Notes: generated from the letters alone by a model not told the origin. A stretch of DNA of 64,000 nucleotides from Acetobacter fallax (GCF_011516735.1 NZ_WOSX01000005.1:83105-147104); one strand, 5' to 3'. Counted from the stretch's first letter, positions 8,606-18,719 are shown. Program-made: numbers and translations.

Positions 8606-9206
8606 CACGGAGGCTGTCCTGCGGAAACGACTTGAGGCAGGCGCTTTTGCGCGCGAGGCAGACTGGGGTCTCACGGGACGCTCACGCACGCGACAGGCAC
8701 TCCATACATCTTCGGCCGGGAGCGTTAACACGGGACGCACCAGGCCAGTGTCACCAGACGGCAGGGATCCGACCGTCTCATTAATGCCGCAGAATGCGAC
8801 ATCAGCCCCACTCGTTAGCTTTCTTCCGCGCAGGCGGCAACGGGTGGCGCGTAGTGATTGCTGTTCCGGTTGTGGGCAAAATGCGAGCCGGATACTTCCG
8901 GCACAATGCCGGTGGTCTGGCTGGCGTGGGTCAATGGTTATGCACCAGGCTTTGTCGGGATGCGGTTCGATCTGGCTTCGGCCTGAGGGAAATGCTGGCT
9001 CAGGCCAGACCGCATGATCTGCTTATTTCCGTGTCGCGTTGCTGCGAGCGTCGAAATCCGCGACTTCTGAGTGGGTAATGAGCGTCTCAATGCGTCGATA
9101 AAGGCCCGGTTCGCGTAAGTGCTGATGCTAACAGAGCCAACAACAAAGGCTTTACGACGAATACCGCGTGGCCTCAGTGCGGTTTTCCGGGCAGCGGTAT
9201 TTCTCG
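8606..9206. other. Gap with no supported gene
   Basis: About 600 bases upstream of the GGT-like gene. Several short overlapping frames exist on both strands but none has a family motif, a convincing start or codon bias. I see no tRNA or repeat module here beyond a weak AACAAAGGCTTT similarity to the repeat family near 9140. A promoter for the GGT-like gene is expected. Confidence 0.5.
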
Positions 9207-9854
9207 TTACTGTTCTGCGAATGTCGCTGACACGCCGTGTTCACGGTTGTAGGCCAGCTGTGTTTTCGTCAGCTGGAAGCCGACTTCAAACTGATAATCG
9301 TTCTGTCCGTTTGTTGGTTTGATCGGCAGATCGACGGTGACGAGGCGGGTATCGACCGCGACTGTCGAGCTGCCGGCGGGGAAGGCCACGGCCTGCTCGA
9401 AGATGTGTTTTCCGACGATTTTGTCATTGTGGACGACCGCGACGAACCACGGCAGCGTCAGTGAATCATATTTCGCGGCTGGTCCACGACGAACCACCAT
9501 GTGGACGCCGACGCGGGTTTGCAGGTTTTTTTTCTTCTCGTTTTCGCCCGCTGAAACGCAGTCTCCGCTCAGATGGGTGATGCTGGCTCGTGTCACGAGG
9601 TGATCGAAGCTCGGACCTTTAGCGGAATAATTATAATAATCCGCGACTTCGGCCGGGATGTGCATGGCGGGGCATGTCGGGGCGAAACCGACGCCGTCAT
9701 CTTCTCCGCAGGCCACCAGGGTGAGCGGAAGCGTGATCGCAATGGCGAGGCCCGCCAGTTGCCGGGCGAGCGGTGCGCGGAGAGCGGAGGCGATCCGAAT
9801 CGGGGAACGGAGTTCCGTCACGGGGGAGAGGAAACGGGACAGAGGATGGGTCAT
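9207..9854 (-). CDS. Unknown lipoprotein
   Basis: A 215-residue protein of unknown function. The N-terminus is long and basic, then a hydrophobic stretch (LAGLAIAITLPLTLVAC) ending in a lipobox with Cys at about residue 49, so it is probably a lipoprotein. The mature part has KNLQTRVGVHMVVRRGPAA and a C-terminal DYQFEVGFQLTKTQLAYNRE region that look beta-rich. No known domain recognised. It stands alone, transcribed away from ispH. Confidence 0.75.
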   Translation of the reverse strand: MTHPLSRFLSPVTELRSPIRIASALRAPLARQLAGLAIAITLPLTLVACGEDDGVGFAPTCPAMHIPAEVADYYNYSAKGPSFDHLVTRASITHLSGDCVSAGENEKKKNLQTRVGVHMVVRRGPAAKYDSLTLPWFVAVVHNDKIVGKHIFEQAVAFPAGSSTVAVDTRLVTVDLPIKPTNGQNDYQFEVGFQLTKTQLAYNREHGVSATFAEQ

Positions 9855-10220
9855 GCGGCAGTCCAGGATAGCAGGTCATGCATCCGACGGACGCACAGCC
9901 GTCGTGAGCGGAGAGCCTGAAGGGAAACGGGCGGGCAGAAAAGTGACGGGACAAAAAGCATGAGGCGAAGTATTAAACATCAAGTGCGTCCGGGAAAACC
10001 GGGCCGAACCAGAAATCAGTGTGCGGGCCGCACGGGGAGCGCTTCCAGGCCGCATTCGTATGCCCGGATTATCGCCTGCCGGACGGATCGGTCCGACCGA
10101 TATGGCTTGCGCGATCCGCGTGTCTTGCGTAGGGCGAGGCAAAACTGATTATCTCCTGGCCGGACCGGACATCAGTGCCGGCCGCCCCGTATATCGCCCG
10201 CCGAACGTTTGGGGAACACC
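9855..10220. other. Divergent intergenic region
   Basis: Separates the unknown lipoprotein (minus) from ispH (plus) and should contain both promoters. No repeat module, RNA gene or supported small gene seen. Confidence 0.4.
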
Positions 10221-11219
10221 ATGCCCGACCAGCTTATCTCGACACTCAGGCCTGAGACCGCGGATGCGGACACCCGCGCACTCAAAGTTCTTCTGGCTGG
10301 CCCGCGTGGCTTCTGTGCCGGCGTCGATCGCGCCATCCGCGTGGTTGAGGAAGCCATCCGGGCTTATGGCGCGCCGGTCTATGTCCGTCATGAGATCGTG
10401 CATAACCGGACGGTTGTTGAGGAGCTTGAGGCGAAAGGGGCGATCTTCGTTGAGGAACTCGACGAGGTGCCGGCGGACGGACATGTTGTCTTTTCCGCGC
10501 ATGGCGTTCCGAAGACGGTGCCGGCTGAGGCTGCACGCCGGAATCTGCTTTATCTTGATGCGACCTGTCCGCTGGTTTCCAAGGTTCATCGCGAGGCTGA
10601 GCGGCATTATGCCGATGGTGGCCCGGAGAGCCGTCATATTCTGATGATTGGTCATGCCGGGCATCCGGAAGTGATTGGCACGATGGGGCAGCTACCTGTC
10701 GGTGCTGTTACGCTGATCAACGACGCGGAAGAGGCCCGGACGGTTCAGCCGGACGATCCGACGCGTCTTGCCTTCATCACCCAGACGACGCTCTCGGTGG
10801 ATGACACGGCTGAGATTGTGGACATTCTCCGGGATCGTTTCCCTCTCATCGAAGGGCCGAAGCGCGAGGATATCTGCTACGCGACGACGAACCGTCAGGA
10901 AGCGGTGAAGGCGATCGCGCCGGAATGCGACCTGGTGATCGTGATCGGGTCTCCGAACTCATCGAACTCGCAGCGCCTGCGTGAGGTTGCGGAGCGGTCG
11001 GGCACGAAGCGGGCACTGCTGGTGCCGAAGCTCGCGGCTCTGGACTGGTCGGTTCTGGATGGTGTGAACTCGGTGGGCATTACGGCGGGGGCTTCGGCTC
11101 CGGAGGCTCTGGTGCAGGAAATGGTCAATGCGCTCGCGAAGCGTTACACGCTGGAGATCATTGAGCGGACCGTGAAGGAAGAGAACGTGACGTTCCGCCT
11201 TCCTGCGCCGCTTGGTTGA
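10221..11219 (+). CDS. ispH: 4-hydroxy-3-methylbut-2-enyl diphosphate reductase
   Basis: Last enzyme of the MEP isoprenoid pathway: a [4Fe-4S] protein that reduces HMBPP to IPP and DMAPP. Three cluster cysteines can be seen in [24 protein letters not shown] and [14 protein letters not shown]; the substrate-binding [15 protein letters not shown] block is intact, as are the conserved histidines in HEIVHN and SAHGVPK. The ATG at 10221 is preferred over a TTG at 10209. The 332-residue length includes a short N-terminal extension typical of alphaproteobacteria. Confidence 0.97.
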   Translation: MPDQLISTLRPETADADTRALKVLLAGPRGFCAGVDRAIRVVEEAIRAYGAPVYVRHEIVHNRTVVEELEAKGAIFVEELDEVPADGHVVFSAHGVPKTVPAEAARRNLLYLDATCPLVSKVHREAERHYADGGPESRHILMIGHAGHPEVIGTMGQLPVGAVTLINDAEEARTVQPDDPTRLAFITQTTLSVDDTAEIVDILRDRFPLIEGPKREDICYATTNRQEAVKAIAPECDLVIVIGSPNSSNSQRLREVAERSGTKRALLVPKLAALDWSVLDGVNSVGITAGASAPEALVQEMVNALAKRYTLEIIERTVKEENVTFRLPAPLG

Positions 11220-11339
11220 AGCGGCATGGTGTTGTGACCGGCGGATCGCCGGTCAGGCGCGGGCTGATGGCTCATCGGGTATCTTTTTTATCGGGATTGG
11301 CTGAGTTTCTCTGATCCCGGCTTGCTCTGAAGGGAGCTC

Positions 11340-12332
11340 ATGGCCGTCTACACGGAAGTCGAGGATGAAGCCCTCGCCGGTTTTCTGACCGAATATGACA
11401 TCGGCCGTCTGACGGCTTTCCGTGGCATTGCTGAAGGTGTGGAAAACAGCAACTTCGTTCTGCGCACGCGGCAGGATGAGACGGACCGGGATTTTATTCT
11501 CACGCTTTACGAGAAGCGGGTGAATCCGGCGGAATTGCCATGGTTTCTGAGGCTGATGCGTCATCTCGCCACGAATGGCCTGTCCTGTCCGCTGCCTGTT
11601 GAGGGTCGTGACGGGCAGGCTCTGCGCGAACTGGCAGGCAGGCCGGCGGCGATTACGACGTTTCTTCCGGGTGTGTGGCCCCGGCATATTCATGTGGAGC
11701 ATTGCGCGCCTCTGGGTGCTGCGCTGGCGACTCTGCATGTTGCGGGTCAGGACTATGCGGCTGAGCGGCCTAACGGGCTTGGGCCTGAGGCATGGCGGCC
11801 TCTGCTTCGGGCTTCTCAGGGCTCCGGTGCGACGGAGCAGGCATTTCCGGGGCTGAGTGAAGAGCTGGATCTGGCGCTGGACAGGATTCTGCCAGCGTGG
11901 CCTGTAGCGTCGGGGCCTTCTGCTCTGCCTCGCGGGCAGATTCATGCTGATCTCTTTCCGGACAATGTGTTTTTTCTCGATGGGGCGATTTCCGGGCTGA
12001 TCGATTTCTATTTCGCCTGCACGGATCTGCTGGCTTATGACGTGGCCATCTGTCTCAACGCGTGGTGTTTTGGCGATGACGGCACATTTAATGTGACCTG
12101 TGCCCGGCGGCTGCTGGAGGGATATGAGAGCGTTCGTCCCCTGACTAAGGCTGAGCGCACGGCGTTGCCGGTCCTCTGCTCGGGCGCTGCGATGCGTTTT
12201 GCTTTGACGCGGCTTTATGACTGGGTGAACACGCCGCCGGGCGCGATGGTGACGCGCAAGGACCCGATGGCTTATGTGCGGCGGCTGCGCTTTCACATGG
12301 CTTCACCGACTCTGGAGGCTTACGGTGTCTGA
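11340..12332 (+). CDS. thrB: Homoserine kinase (ThrB, APH-like type)
   Basis: Phosphorylates homoserine in threonine synthesis. This is the proteobacterial kinase related to aminoglycoside phosphotransferases, not the GHMP type. The catalytic loop [11 protein letters not shown] and the metal-binding [10 protein letters not shown] are present, with [11 protein letters not shown] near the N-terminus forming the nucleotide loop. 330 residues, normal. It overlaps rnhA by eight bases, so the two are co-transcribed; the thrB-rnhA pairing downstream of ispH is a familiar alphaproteobacterial order. Confidence 0.95.
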   Translation: MAVYTEVEDEALAGFLTEYDIGRLTAFRGIAEGVENSNFVLRTRQDETDRDFILTLYEKRVNPAELPWFLRLMRHLATNGLSCPLPVEGRDGQALRELAGRPAAITTFLPGVWPRHIHVEHCAPLGAALATLHVAGQDYAAERPNGLGPEAWRPLLRASQGSGATEQAFPGLSEELDLALDRILPAWPVASGPSALPRGQIHADLFPDNVFFLDGAISGLIDFYFACTDLLAYDVAICLNAWCFGDDGTFNVTCARRLLEGYESVRPLTKAERTALPVLCSGAAMRFALTRLYDWVNTPPGAMVTRKDPMAYVRRLRFHMASPTLEAYGV

Positions 12333-12825
12333 TGTGACTGAGACTGTGGATCTGGTGGAAGATCCGGGGCTGGATGCCTCTGCTGTTGTTCAGGTGTGGA
12401 CGGATGGCGGGTGCCGGCCCAATCCCGGACCTGGTGGCTGGGGCGTTTTGCTGCGCTTTAAAGGGCGGGAGCGGGAGTTGTCTGGCGGTGAGGCGGAGAC
12501 AACCAATAACCGGATGGAACTGACGGCGGCGGCGGAAGCTCTGGAGACTCTCACCCGGCCCTGTGTGGTGGCGATCCATACGGACAGTGAGTATGTGAAA
12601 AACGGAATTACCCGCTGGCATACGGGCTGGGTGCGGCGGAACTGGCGGAATGCGTCGGGCGATCCGGTGAAGAACATGGATCTCTGGCGCCGTTTGCTGG
12701 ATGCGGCGAAGCAGCATGAGGTGTCGTGGCACTGGGTTCGCGGGCATTCCGGGGTGCCTGAGAATGAGCGCGTGGATCAGCTTGCGACGGCGGCGCGGAT
12801 TACTGTTGAGGCTGCGGGGCAGTAA
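12325..12825 (+). CDS. rnhA: Ribonuclease HI
   Basis: Cleaves the RNA strand of RNA-DNA hybrids. Catalytic acidic residues are seen in [32 protein letters not shown] and [10 protein letters not shown], and the closing [20 protein letters not shown] holds the conserved His and last Asp. I chose the GTG at 12325 ([10 protein letters not shown]), which has GGAGG upstream and overlaps the end of thrB; the longer frame from 12274 would lie inside thrB. 166 residues. Confidence 0.96.
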   Translation: MSDVTETVDLVEDPGLDASAVVQVWTDGGCRPNPGPGGWGVLLRFKGRERELSGGEAETTNNRMELTAAAEALETLTRPCVVAIHTDSEYVKNGITRWHTGWVRRNWRNASGDPVKNMDLWRRLLDAAKQHEVSWHWVRGHSGVPENERVDQLATAARITVEAAGQ

Positions 12826-12861
12826 GCGCGCGGCTGCCTGGTTCGGGCTTGCTGATTAAGG

Positions 12862-12883
12862 AAGGGGAACCGAAGTTCCCCTT
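12862..12883. terminator. Hairpin between convergent rnhA and the Hint/GT gene
   Basis: A perfect 9-bp stem, AAGGGGAAC / GTTCCCCTT, with a CGAA tetraloop, sits between the convergent stops at 12825 and 12891. No long U-run follows on either strand, but the position fits a shared terminator. Confidence 0.6.
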
Positions 12884-12890
12884 CTGAGTG

Positions 12891-15800
12891 TTATGCTGAG
12901 CGGCTGAAAGGCCCCATCGCCTCCAGCGCGGCTTCCGGCCGGCCGAGGGCGCCCGCGAGGGTTCTGCTGACCTCGCCTTCGCTGAATTTCCCCCGGATCA
13001 GACGGGAGCCGGCCTGCCCCAGAGTGTCGACCATGTCCGGGTCCTGATGAAGGCGCACGATCTGTGCCGCGATCTCCCCTGCATCTTTCTGCACCAGGTC
13101 GCTCAGGTCTGCGGGCAGATCAATGCCTTCGGCGGCCATGGGGCTCATGACGCAGGGCAGTCCGGCGGCGAAGGTTTCCAGAACTTTGCCTTTGATCCCG
13201 GCGCCGAACCGCAATGGCGCGACACCCAGGCGGACGTTTTCGAAGAGATCGTCCCGCAGATTTTCGATTCTGCCGGCAATGTGCACCCCGCCGCATGATG
13301 CGTCTGCTTCACGGGCAAGATCTTCGATGTCCGCGTCTGCGTCGCTTCCAGCCAGTATGCACCGGATCTCCGGGGCCTGCTGCCAGACACGGGGCATGAC
13401 TTCGCTGACCAGCCATTCGGCGGCATCGCGGTTCGGGCCGTGACTGTAATTACCGAGGAAAGCCACGCCATGACGTTCTGACGCGGATTTTCTGACGGGC
13501 TGCGGTGCGATGTCCCATGGCACGACGTGGACGTTCAGTGCGGGCATAAGCCGCCGGAGTTCTGAGGCTTCGAAACCGGAATGGGTTATAACGACATCGG
13601 ACATGAGCGCCGCTGTGACTTCGAGCGTGCGGGTCCGGCCGGCCTCGTAGGCCAGATCCGTGTTGCCTTCGATCCCGGCCTGGCGCGCCATGCGGAGATA
13701 GTGAAGATCAGCCACGCTGTAGATCACGCGGCTGCCGCCCATGTAGCGTCTGACCAGCCCGGCATAGGATGAGGCGATGCTGACACGATGGAGATAGACG
13801 ACATCGAATGTGCCGGCCTGACGTCTCAGCACATCTTCGGGCGACTGGTAGAAAGGCGCGCAGGCCACTGACACGCCTTCGGCTTCCATGGCGGCGATCA
13901 GATCCTGCGGAATGTTTGCCGCGGGTGAGACGAATGTCACCTGGTAACCAAGGCGTCCGAGCGTACGGATATGAGAGTAAATCGCCTGCGATCCGGCGTC
14001 ACATCCCACACGCGGGAACTGTTCGTCGATGACAAGGGCACGGCGCAGTTTCGGTATGTCTGCGGCGGCCCGGCCCGCAAGACGGCGGGACCGTTCCAGT
14101 TCGGCTCTCTCTTCGCGCCGGGTATCATGATCGGCTTTTTGCTGGCTGATGCGTTCTGCCTGACGGGTCACGAAGGCGAGTGCCCTGCGGCGCTCCTCGT
14201 CGGTTTCCAGTCCTGCAACGGCTCTTTCGACGAAAGCTTCCATGTCGTCATTGAAGTCGCCTGCTACGGAAAGATGCTTTGGCGATCCGTGAAGATGATG
14301 ATCCGTGCCGGCGTGACGCACTTCGATGACATGGGGTGTGGCAGGATCAAGCAGCGTGCCGAAAGTCAGCTCAAACGCGGCCCAGCCATTCCCGATACCG
14401 GCTGAGGCGAGGTCCGGACGCTGGCTGGTTGCGCAGATCGTTGTGATATAATGTCCATCCACGAATACATCGACCTGCATTCTCTCCCATGGTCTGTCTT
14501 CATTCCATGCCCAGCCATTGAGCCTGTTCCGGCTGGCGAAATCCAGCCAGCCGTGGAATCTGCCGGTTTTTTCTGGCCGGTCACCGGCTTCCGGATTTTC
14601 CGTCGTGACCGGCCGATGCGGGGATGGCTCCTGATGATGCGAGGGCTCTGTGCCTGCGGCCTGCGCGCAGAGTGCGGCGAGATCGACATAGCCCGCGTGG
14701 ACCGGGACAGTCCCTGCTCCGTGTGGCCGGGCACGTTCTGCGAGCTGTCGCCAGATTTTTGCGAGATGTTCTCCGCCTTCGACGCGGGGGGCGCAGTAGA
14801 TTGCTTCTTCGCGTTTTGCATCGGGGTAGCGGGCGTAATAATCGGCGGCGTTCTGAAACATGCCGCGCGATCCGTCTTCCACGTAGGTTTCGGAGGGGGC
14901 GCCTTCTGCCAGGAGCAGATCGTGGCTTTCCAGTTCGAGGTGGATATAGGCCACTTCGCCGGGCTCTTCATCCTGCACGATGCTGATGCCGTTGATCAGC
15001 GCGCTGGCGGGAACGAGCACGCCATCGACATACATGGCGTGAAGGGGTGACACGCGGAGATCGCGTTGCGGGATGTTGTCGGCGATGGCACCGGCTTTGA
15101 TGGTGACCGGAAGCAGTTTTTTGTTTTTCCCCACGAATTCGGGGGCGTAGCTGCGGCGACCGATCCAGCGGACGGGGCGTAGTTCACCGGACGCTGTGCG
15201 GACGAGATCGCCGATCTCCAGGGTCTCGATCGCGGCTTCTCCGTCCTGAACCGCGATGCGTGTTCCCGGGCAGTAGCAGGCGATGTAGCTCAGTTGCATG
15301 CCCTTATCGCCGGAACTGTCCGTGGTGACTGTAGAGGACGAGAAATCGGCGGCGTCAAACCCTGGGACTGGAGATGCCAGGCTGATAGTGTCAACGGTTT
15401 TACCGGAACTGTCCAGAATCGTGATTGCGGAGTCAGAATAAGACACTGAGTACTGGGTCGGATCGAGGTCGATCTGAAGGGTTGCACCCTTTACCAGAGA
15501 GAGATTCGTCAGCGTGTCGTCGAGGCCACCGATTTCCAGTGTGCCGCCATTTTCAACGGTAATGCCGTTGATGGTCGAATTTACGCCGTCGAGATCCAGA
15601 ATATCAACGTAACCACTGCTGCTGATGGTCACGTTACTGACGCTGGCACCGGCTTCCAGCGTCGCGGAGCCACCGGACCCGACAACGATGCCGGAGAGTG
15701 TTCCGCCGGACTGAACGTCTTCCAGGCCACCGGAACCAATGGTGACATCATAGGAACTGCCACTACCCTGGACCTGCTGCTGGCCGCCGGACAGAATCGT

Positions 15801-16409
15801 GGTGTTGCTGGCGTAACCGCCGCTTGTGACGGCCTGGTTGACACTGAATCCCGTTCCGCTGAGCGTGGTGTCAACAGCCGAGCCACCGGCGTTGATGGTC
15901 TGAAGCGCGTTGCCGAGGACAGTGGCCCCAGACGCGATTCCGCCCGCTGCTACAGTCTGTAATGCCTGCGTGTTGCCGGTGCCTGAGGACAGCATTGCCC
16001 CCGTATCTGTTCCATAGACATTCTCCGACGCCCCGGCATCAATGATCATGTTTCTGGCGGTGCCCTGCGACCAAACAACCGTCGAGGTTCCTGATGTCAT
16101 GGTGACATCGCTGATGGTGGCCCCGTTTTCAACAGCGAACCCACCGGACCCCGTGCTGCCGCCGGAAACCGTGCCGCCGGAAACCGTGCCTTCGGTTCCC
16201 GGACTGGCGTTACCTGTAATGCCAACAAAAAGAGAGCCGCCGGATATGAGCGTGATGCCAGATACAACGCCACCGGATGAGACATAGGCGGTGCCTCCGG
16301 AATTAACCGTGAGGCCACTCACGACAGCTGTGTCGATGATTTTGAGCGTATCGCCGCTACTAACGGTCTGGTTAGTCTGCGTGCCCGTGTTCACCGTCGT
16401 TGTTGTCAT
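12891..16409 (-). CDS. AIDA-repeat / Hint domain / glycosyltransferase fusion protein
   Basis: A 1172-residue multidomain protein. Residues about 30-300 are Gly/Ser/Thr-rich AIDA-type repeats (recurring SGGT...V.SGG.. units of about 20 residues) expected to form a beta-helix. Residues 378 to about 520 are a Hint_2 (hedgehog/intein) domain: Cys378 in CYCPGTRI, LEIGDLV, RVSPLHAMYVDGVLVPA and the usual LLLAEGAPSETYVEDG tail. Residues about 614-712 form a beta-rich module with LNGWAWNEDRPW and RPDLASAGIGNGW. Residues 720-785 are charged and probably coiled coil. Residues 788-1172 look like a GT4-type glycosyltransferase (GSQAIYSHIRTLGRLGYQV, then FLGNYSHGPNRDAAEWL and GAGIKGKVLETFAAGLPCV). There is no signal peptide. 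Autoprocessing at Cys378 could separate the repeats from the transferase, but this is inference. Confidence 0.85.
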   Translation of the reverse strand: MTTTTVNTGTQTNQTVSSGDTLKIIDTAVVSGLTVNSGGTAYVSSGGVVSGITLISGGSLFVGITGNASPGTEGTVSGGTVSGGSTGSGGFAVENGATISDVTMTSGTSTVVWSQGTARNMIIDAGASENVYGTDTGAMLSSGTGNTQALQTVAAGGIASGATVLGNALQTINAGGSAVDTTLSGTGFSVNQAVTSGGYASNTTILSGGQQQVQGSGSSYDVTIGSGGLEDVQSGGTLSGIVVGSGGSATLEAGASVSNVTISSSGYVDILDLDGVNSTINGITVENGGTLEIGGLDDTLTNLSLVKGATLQIDLDPTQYSVSYSDSAITILDSSGKTVDTISLASPVPGFDAADFSSSTVTTDSSGDKGMQLSYIACYCPGTRIAVQDGEAAIETLEIGDLVRTASGELRPVRWIGRRSYAPEFVGKNKKLLPVTIKAGAIADNIPQRDLRVSPLHAMYVDGVLVPASALINGISIVQDEEPGEVAYIHLELESHDLLLAEGAPSETYVEDGSRGMFQNAADYYARYPDAKREEAIYCAPRVEGGEHLAKIWRQLAERARPHGAGTVPVHAGYVDLAALCAQAAGTEPSHHQEPSPHRPVTTENPEAGDRPEKTGRFHGWLDFASRNRLNGWAWNEDRPWERMQVDVFVDGHYITTICATSQRPDLASAGIGNGWAAFELTFGTLLDPATPHVIEVRHAGTDHHLHGSPKHLSVAGDFNDDMEAFVERAVAGLETDEERRRALAFVTRQAERISQQKADHDTRREERAELERSRRLAGRAAADIPKLRRALVIDEQFPRVGCDAGSQAIYSHIRTLGRLGYQVTFVSPAANIPQDLIAAMEAEGVSVACAPFYQSPEDVLRRQAGTFDVVYLHRVSIASSYAGLVRRYMGGSRVIYSVADLHYLRMARQAGIEGNTDLAYEAGRTRTLEVTAALMSDVVITHSGFEASELRRLMPALNVHVVPWDIAPQPVRKSASERHGVAFLGNYSHGPNRDAAEWLVSEVMPRVWQQAPEIRCILAGSDADADIEDLAREADASCGGVHIAGRIENLRDDLFENVRLGVAPLRFGAGIKGKVLETFAAGLPCVMSPMAAEGIDLPADLSDLVQKDAGEIAAQIVRLHQDPDMVDTLGQAGSRLIRGKFSEGEVSRTLAGALGRPEAALEAMGPFSRSA

Positions 16410-16587
16410 GAGTGCCTCCGAAAATCACGCGAAGCCTTTTTTTGGCTAACGGTGCTGTGAAATGTTTCCGGGTCTCATTCTTCCGACAAATCGCTAATTT
16501 TTCGGATACAATGCTTTCTGGCTGTTCATAATTGGAGTTCAGGGCCTGTCGTCAGACCGTTTCGAAGCTCTGTCCGAACGCAAAACG

Positions 16588-16618
16588 GCCGCGCCGGGTG
16601 GAGACCCGGGCGCGGCCA
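16588..16618 (-). terminator. Rho-independent-type terminator of the small secreted protein gene
   Basis: A GC-rich hairpin, GGCCGCGCC(C)GGGT on each side of a short loop, lies 28 bases after the stop of the minus-strand gene at 16646 and is followed on that strand by GTTTTGCG. One unpaired base in the stem. Confidence 0.7.
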
Positions 16619-16645
16619 TCAGAGACAAAATATGTCAGTGGAAAA

Positions 16646-17149
16646 TCACTGACCTTTCAGACGCTTATTGCAGAGGCTGTAATATCCGCCGCCCTTCTGG
16701 ATCCAGCGCAGGCCACCGTTTCCGCCGGTTGCCTTATTGGCCTTGTACTGGTCATCGCATGTTTTACGGCGACCGGTGCCAGCGCTGAGCGAGGAATATT
16801 TCGAAGAAATCTGACCCGGGTAGACCACGTTGCCGGTCGGGGTAGCGCTTGCGGTTGTCTTCGCTGCGGGTGCGGCGGGAGTCGCCGTTGCCGGAGCAGC
16901 GGCGGGGGCGGATGCTGCCGGGGTGGTGTCTTCCGGTTCGGCCTCGGAGCCGGTGCATTGCGCGGCCTTGAATTCCTTGTAGGTCTGTCCGGATGTGAGG
17001 GTTCCGCTTTTCCGCGCTTCGGTGAATTTCGCGCGACATTCCTTAGCGGTCATCGCCTGTGCGGCATCTGCGGAACCGAGCCAGAGAGCGCCTCCGGCAA
17101 GCAGGGCGAGCGACGTGGCGGCGGCGCGCGCTGAACGATTGAAGCCCAT
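16646..17149 (-). CDS. Small secreted protein with Ala/Pro-rich linker
   Basis: A 167-residue exported protein of unknown function. The signal peptide ends near ADAAQA, then AMTAKECRAKFTEARKSGTLTSGQTYKEFKAAQC resembles the short Cys-bracketed repeat seen in PsiF-like and rhizobial exported proteins (read in two parts). A low-complexity Ala/Pro/Thr linker follows, then a C-terminal part with two Cys (RRKTCDDQYKANKATGG and YYSLCNKRLKGQ). Monocistronic: its own terminator downstream, amtB upstream on the same strand. Confidence 0.75.
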   Translation of the reverse strand: MGFNRSARAAATSLALLAGGALWLGSADAAQAMTAKECRAKFTEARKSGTLTSGQTYKEFKAAQCTGSEAEPEDTTPAASAPAAAPATATPAAPAAKTTASATPTGNVVYPGQISSKYSSLSAGTGRRKTCDDQYKANKATGGNGGLRWIQKGGGYYSLCNKRLKGQ

Positions 17150-17283
17150 CAGCTATCCTTATTCTTCTCAGGTTCACATGCACGCCCTGTGGCATGACGC
17201 GCTGTCGTCGATGCCTGCGTTGAAGGGCGGGCATCCGGGCATTCCATGGCCCCTTGCGACTCTACAGCGTGACCGCCGGATAT

Positions 17284-17317
17284 GACAGAGGCCGGATCAT
17301 GGACTCCGGCCTCTGTC
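17284..17317 (-). terminator. Hairpin after amtB
   Basis: A perfect 13-bp stem (GACAGAGGCCGGA / TCCGGCCTCTGTC, loop of 8) 38 bases after the amtB stop. It lacks a U-run, so it may act as a Rho-dependent or 3'-end stabilising structure. Confidence 0.6.
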
Positions 17318-17354
17318 GCTAGTCTGCGATTGTCACGTCGGCCTTTGTGCCGCG

Positions 17355-18719
17355 TTATGAGATCCGTTCGCCGTGCAGGGCGACATCCAGGCCTTCCTGC
17401 TCGGCTTCCGCCGGCACACGCAGACCGAGGACGGCATCGACGATTTTCAGCAGAATGAAGGTCATGACGCCACACCAGACGATGGTCACGCCGACGGCCT
17501 CCGCCTGAATCAGCAACTGATGGAGTGAGCCCGGGGAGCCGGCCGGATTCGCATCTGTCGCGGAGAGCGGGCCGTAAGCCAGCACACCGGTCAGCAGGGC
17601 GCCGACGATGCCGCCGACACCGTGGACACCGAAGGCGTCGAGGCTGTCATCGTAACTGAACATGTGTTTGAGCGTGGTGGCGCTCCAGTAGCAGACGACT
17701 CCGGTGACGAGGCCAATGATCAGGGCGCCCCCCGGCAGAACGAAACCGGCGGCGGGGGTAATGGCGACCAGGCCGCCGACCGCGCCGGAGATGATGCCGA
17801 GAACTGTTGGTTTGCCTGTGCGGACCCATTCGGCCAGCATCCAGGCGACGCCGGCGGCGGCGGCGGCGATCTGTGTGGTGGCCATGGCCATGCCGGCGCG
17901 GCCGTTGGCACCAACGGCGGAGCCGGCATTGAAGCCGAACCAGCCGACCCAGAGCAGGGAGGCGCCGATGACGGCGTAGGTGAGGTTGAAGGGTGCCATG
18001 TCGTCTGTGCCGAGGCCGCGACGTTTGCCGAGAACGATGGCGCAGACGAGTCCGGCGATACCGGCGTTGATGTGGACGACCGTGCCACCGGCGAAGTCGA
18101 GCGTGCCGAGGCCGAGCAGCCAGCCCACGGGGCTCCAGACCCAGTGCGCGACGGGGGCGTAGACGAGCAGCGACCAGAGGATGGTGAACACGCACATGGA
18201 GGAGAACTTCATGCGCTCGGCATAGGCGCCGGCGATCAGGGCCGGGGTGATGATGGCGAAGGTCATCTGGAACGTCATGAAGACGCTCTCGGGGATGGTC
18301 ATCACGGTTGCGTTCGGCGAATCGGCACCGAGGGTGAAGCCGACATCGGCGCCTCTGGAGATATGGTCGCCGATTGTTGCCAGGAAGGCTTTCGAGAGGC
18401 CGCCGATATAGGGCGTGCCGGTCGAGAATGCGAGGGAGTAGCCTGCGATCATCCAGACGACGGTGATGATGCAGCAGATGGCGAAGCTCTGCATGACGGT
18501 GGACAGCACGTTTTTCTTACGCACCATGCCGGCGTAGAACAGGGCCAGTCCGGGGATGGTCATCATCAGGACGAGAGCGGTGCTCACGAGCATCCAGGCG
18601 GTGTCGCCGCTGTCGATTGCGGGAGGAGCATCGGCGGCCTGCGCGGGGATGGCGGCGGCCAGTCCTGCGATCAGCGCGGCGCCGGCGGCGGACGTTTTCA
18701 TGCCCGGAAACAGGCGCAT
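17355..18719 (-). CDS. amtB: Ammonium transporter
   Basis: Trimeric inner-membrane ammonium channel. An N-terminal cleavable signal (AALIAGLAAAIPAQA) is followed by the Amt core with about 11 hydrophobic helices; DSGDTAWMLVSTALVLMMTIPGLALFYAGMVRKKN is the start of TM1 (read in two parts), and DFAGGTVVHINAGIAGLV is the Amt signature with the pore histidine. The C-terminus DAFGVHGVGGIVGALLTGV carries the second conserved histidine. I chose the ATG at 18719; ATGs at 18773 and 18701 are also possible, and the frame open to 19214 runs through repeat DNA and is not real. No glnK is adjacent, which is unusual for amtB. Confidence 0.93.
   Translation of the reverse strand: MRLFPGMKTSAAGAALIAGLAAAIPAQAADAPPAIDSGDTAWMLVSTALVLMMTIPGLALFYAGMVRKKNVLSTVMQSFAICCIITVVWMIAGYSLAFSTGTPYIGGLSKAFLATIGDHISRGADVGFTLGADSPNATVMTIPESVFMTFQMTFAIITPALIAGAYAERMKFSSMCVFTILWSLLVYAPVAHWVWSPVGWLLGLGTLDFAGGTVVHINAGIAGLVCAIVLGKRRGLGTDDMAPFNLTYAVIGASLLWVGWFGFNAGSAVGANGRAGMAMATTQIAAAAAGVAWMLAEWVRTGKPTVLGIISGAVGGLVAITPAAGFVLPGGALIIGLVTGVVCYWSATTLKHMFSYDDSLDAFGVHGVGGIVGALLTGVLAYGPLSATDANPAGSPGSLHQLLIQAEAVGVTIVWCGVMTFILLKIVDAVLGLRVPAEAEQEGLDVALHGERIS

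Noticed and set aside
8794..9078. Small plus-strand gene of 94 codons
   Set aside because: No motif, no good ribosome binding site and no support from neighbours.
11253..12296. 347-codon minus-strand frame opposite thrB
   Set aside because: Arg/Pro/His-rich shadow; thrB and its overlap with rnhA are convincing.
17355..18719. Possible glnK-amtB operon
   Set aside because: No PII gene found on either side; the upstream gap is repeat DNA and gor.
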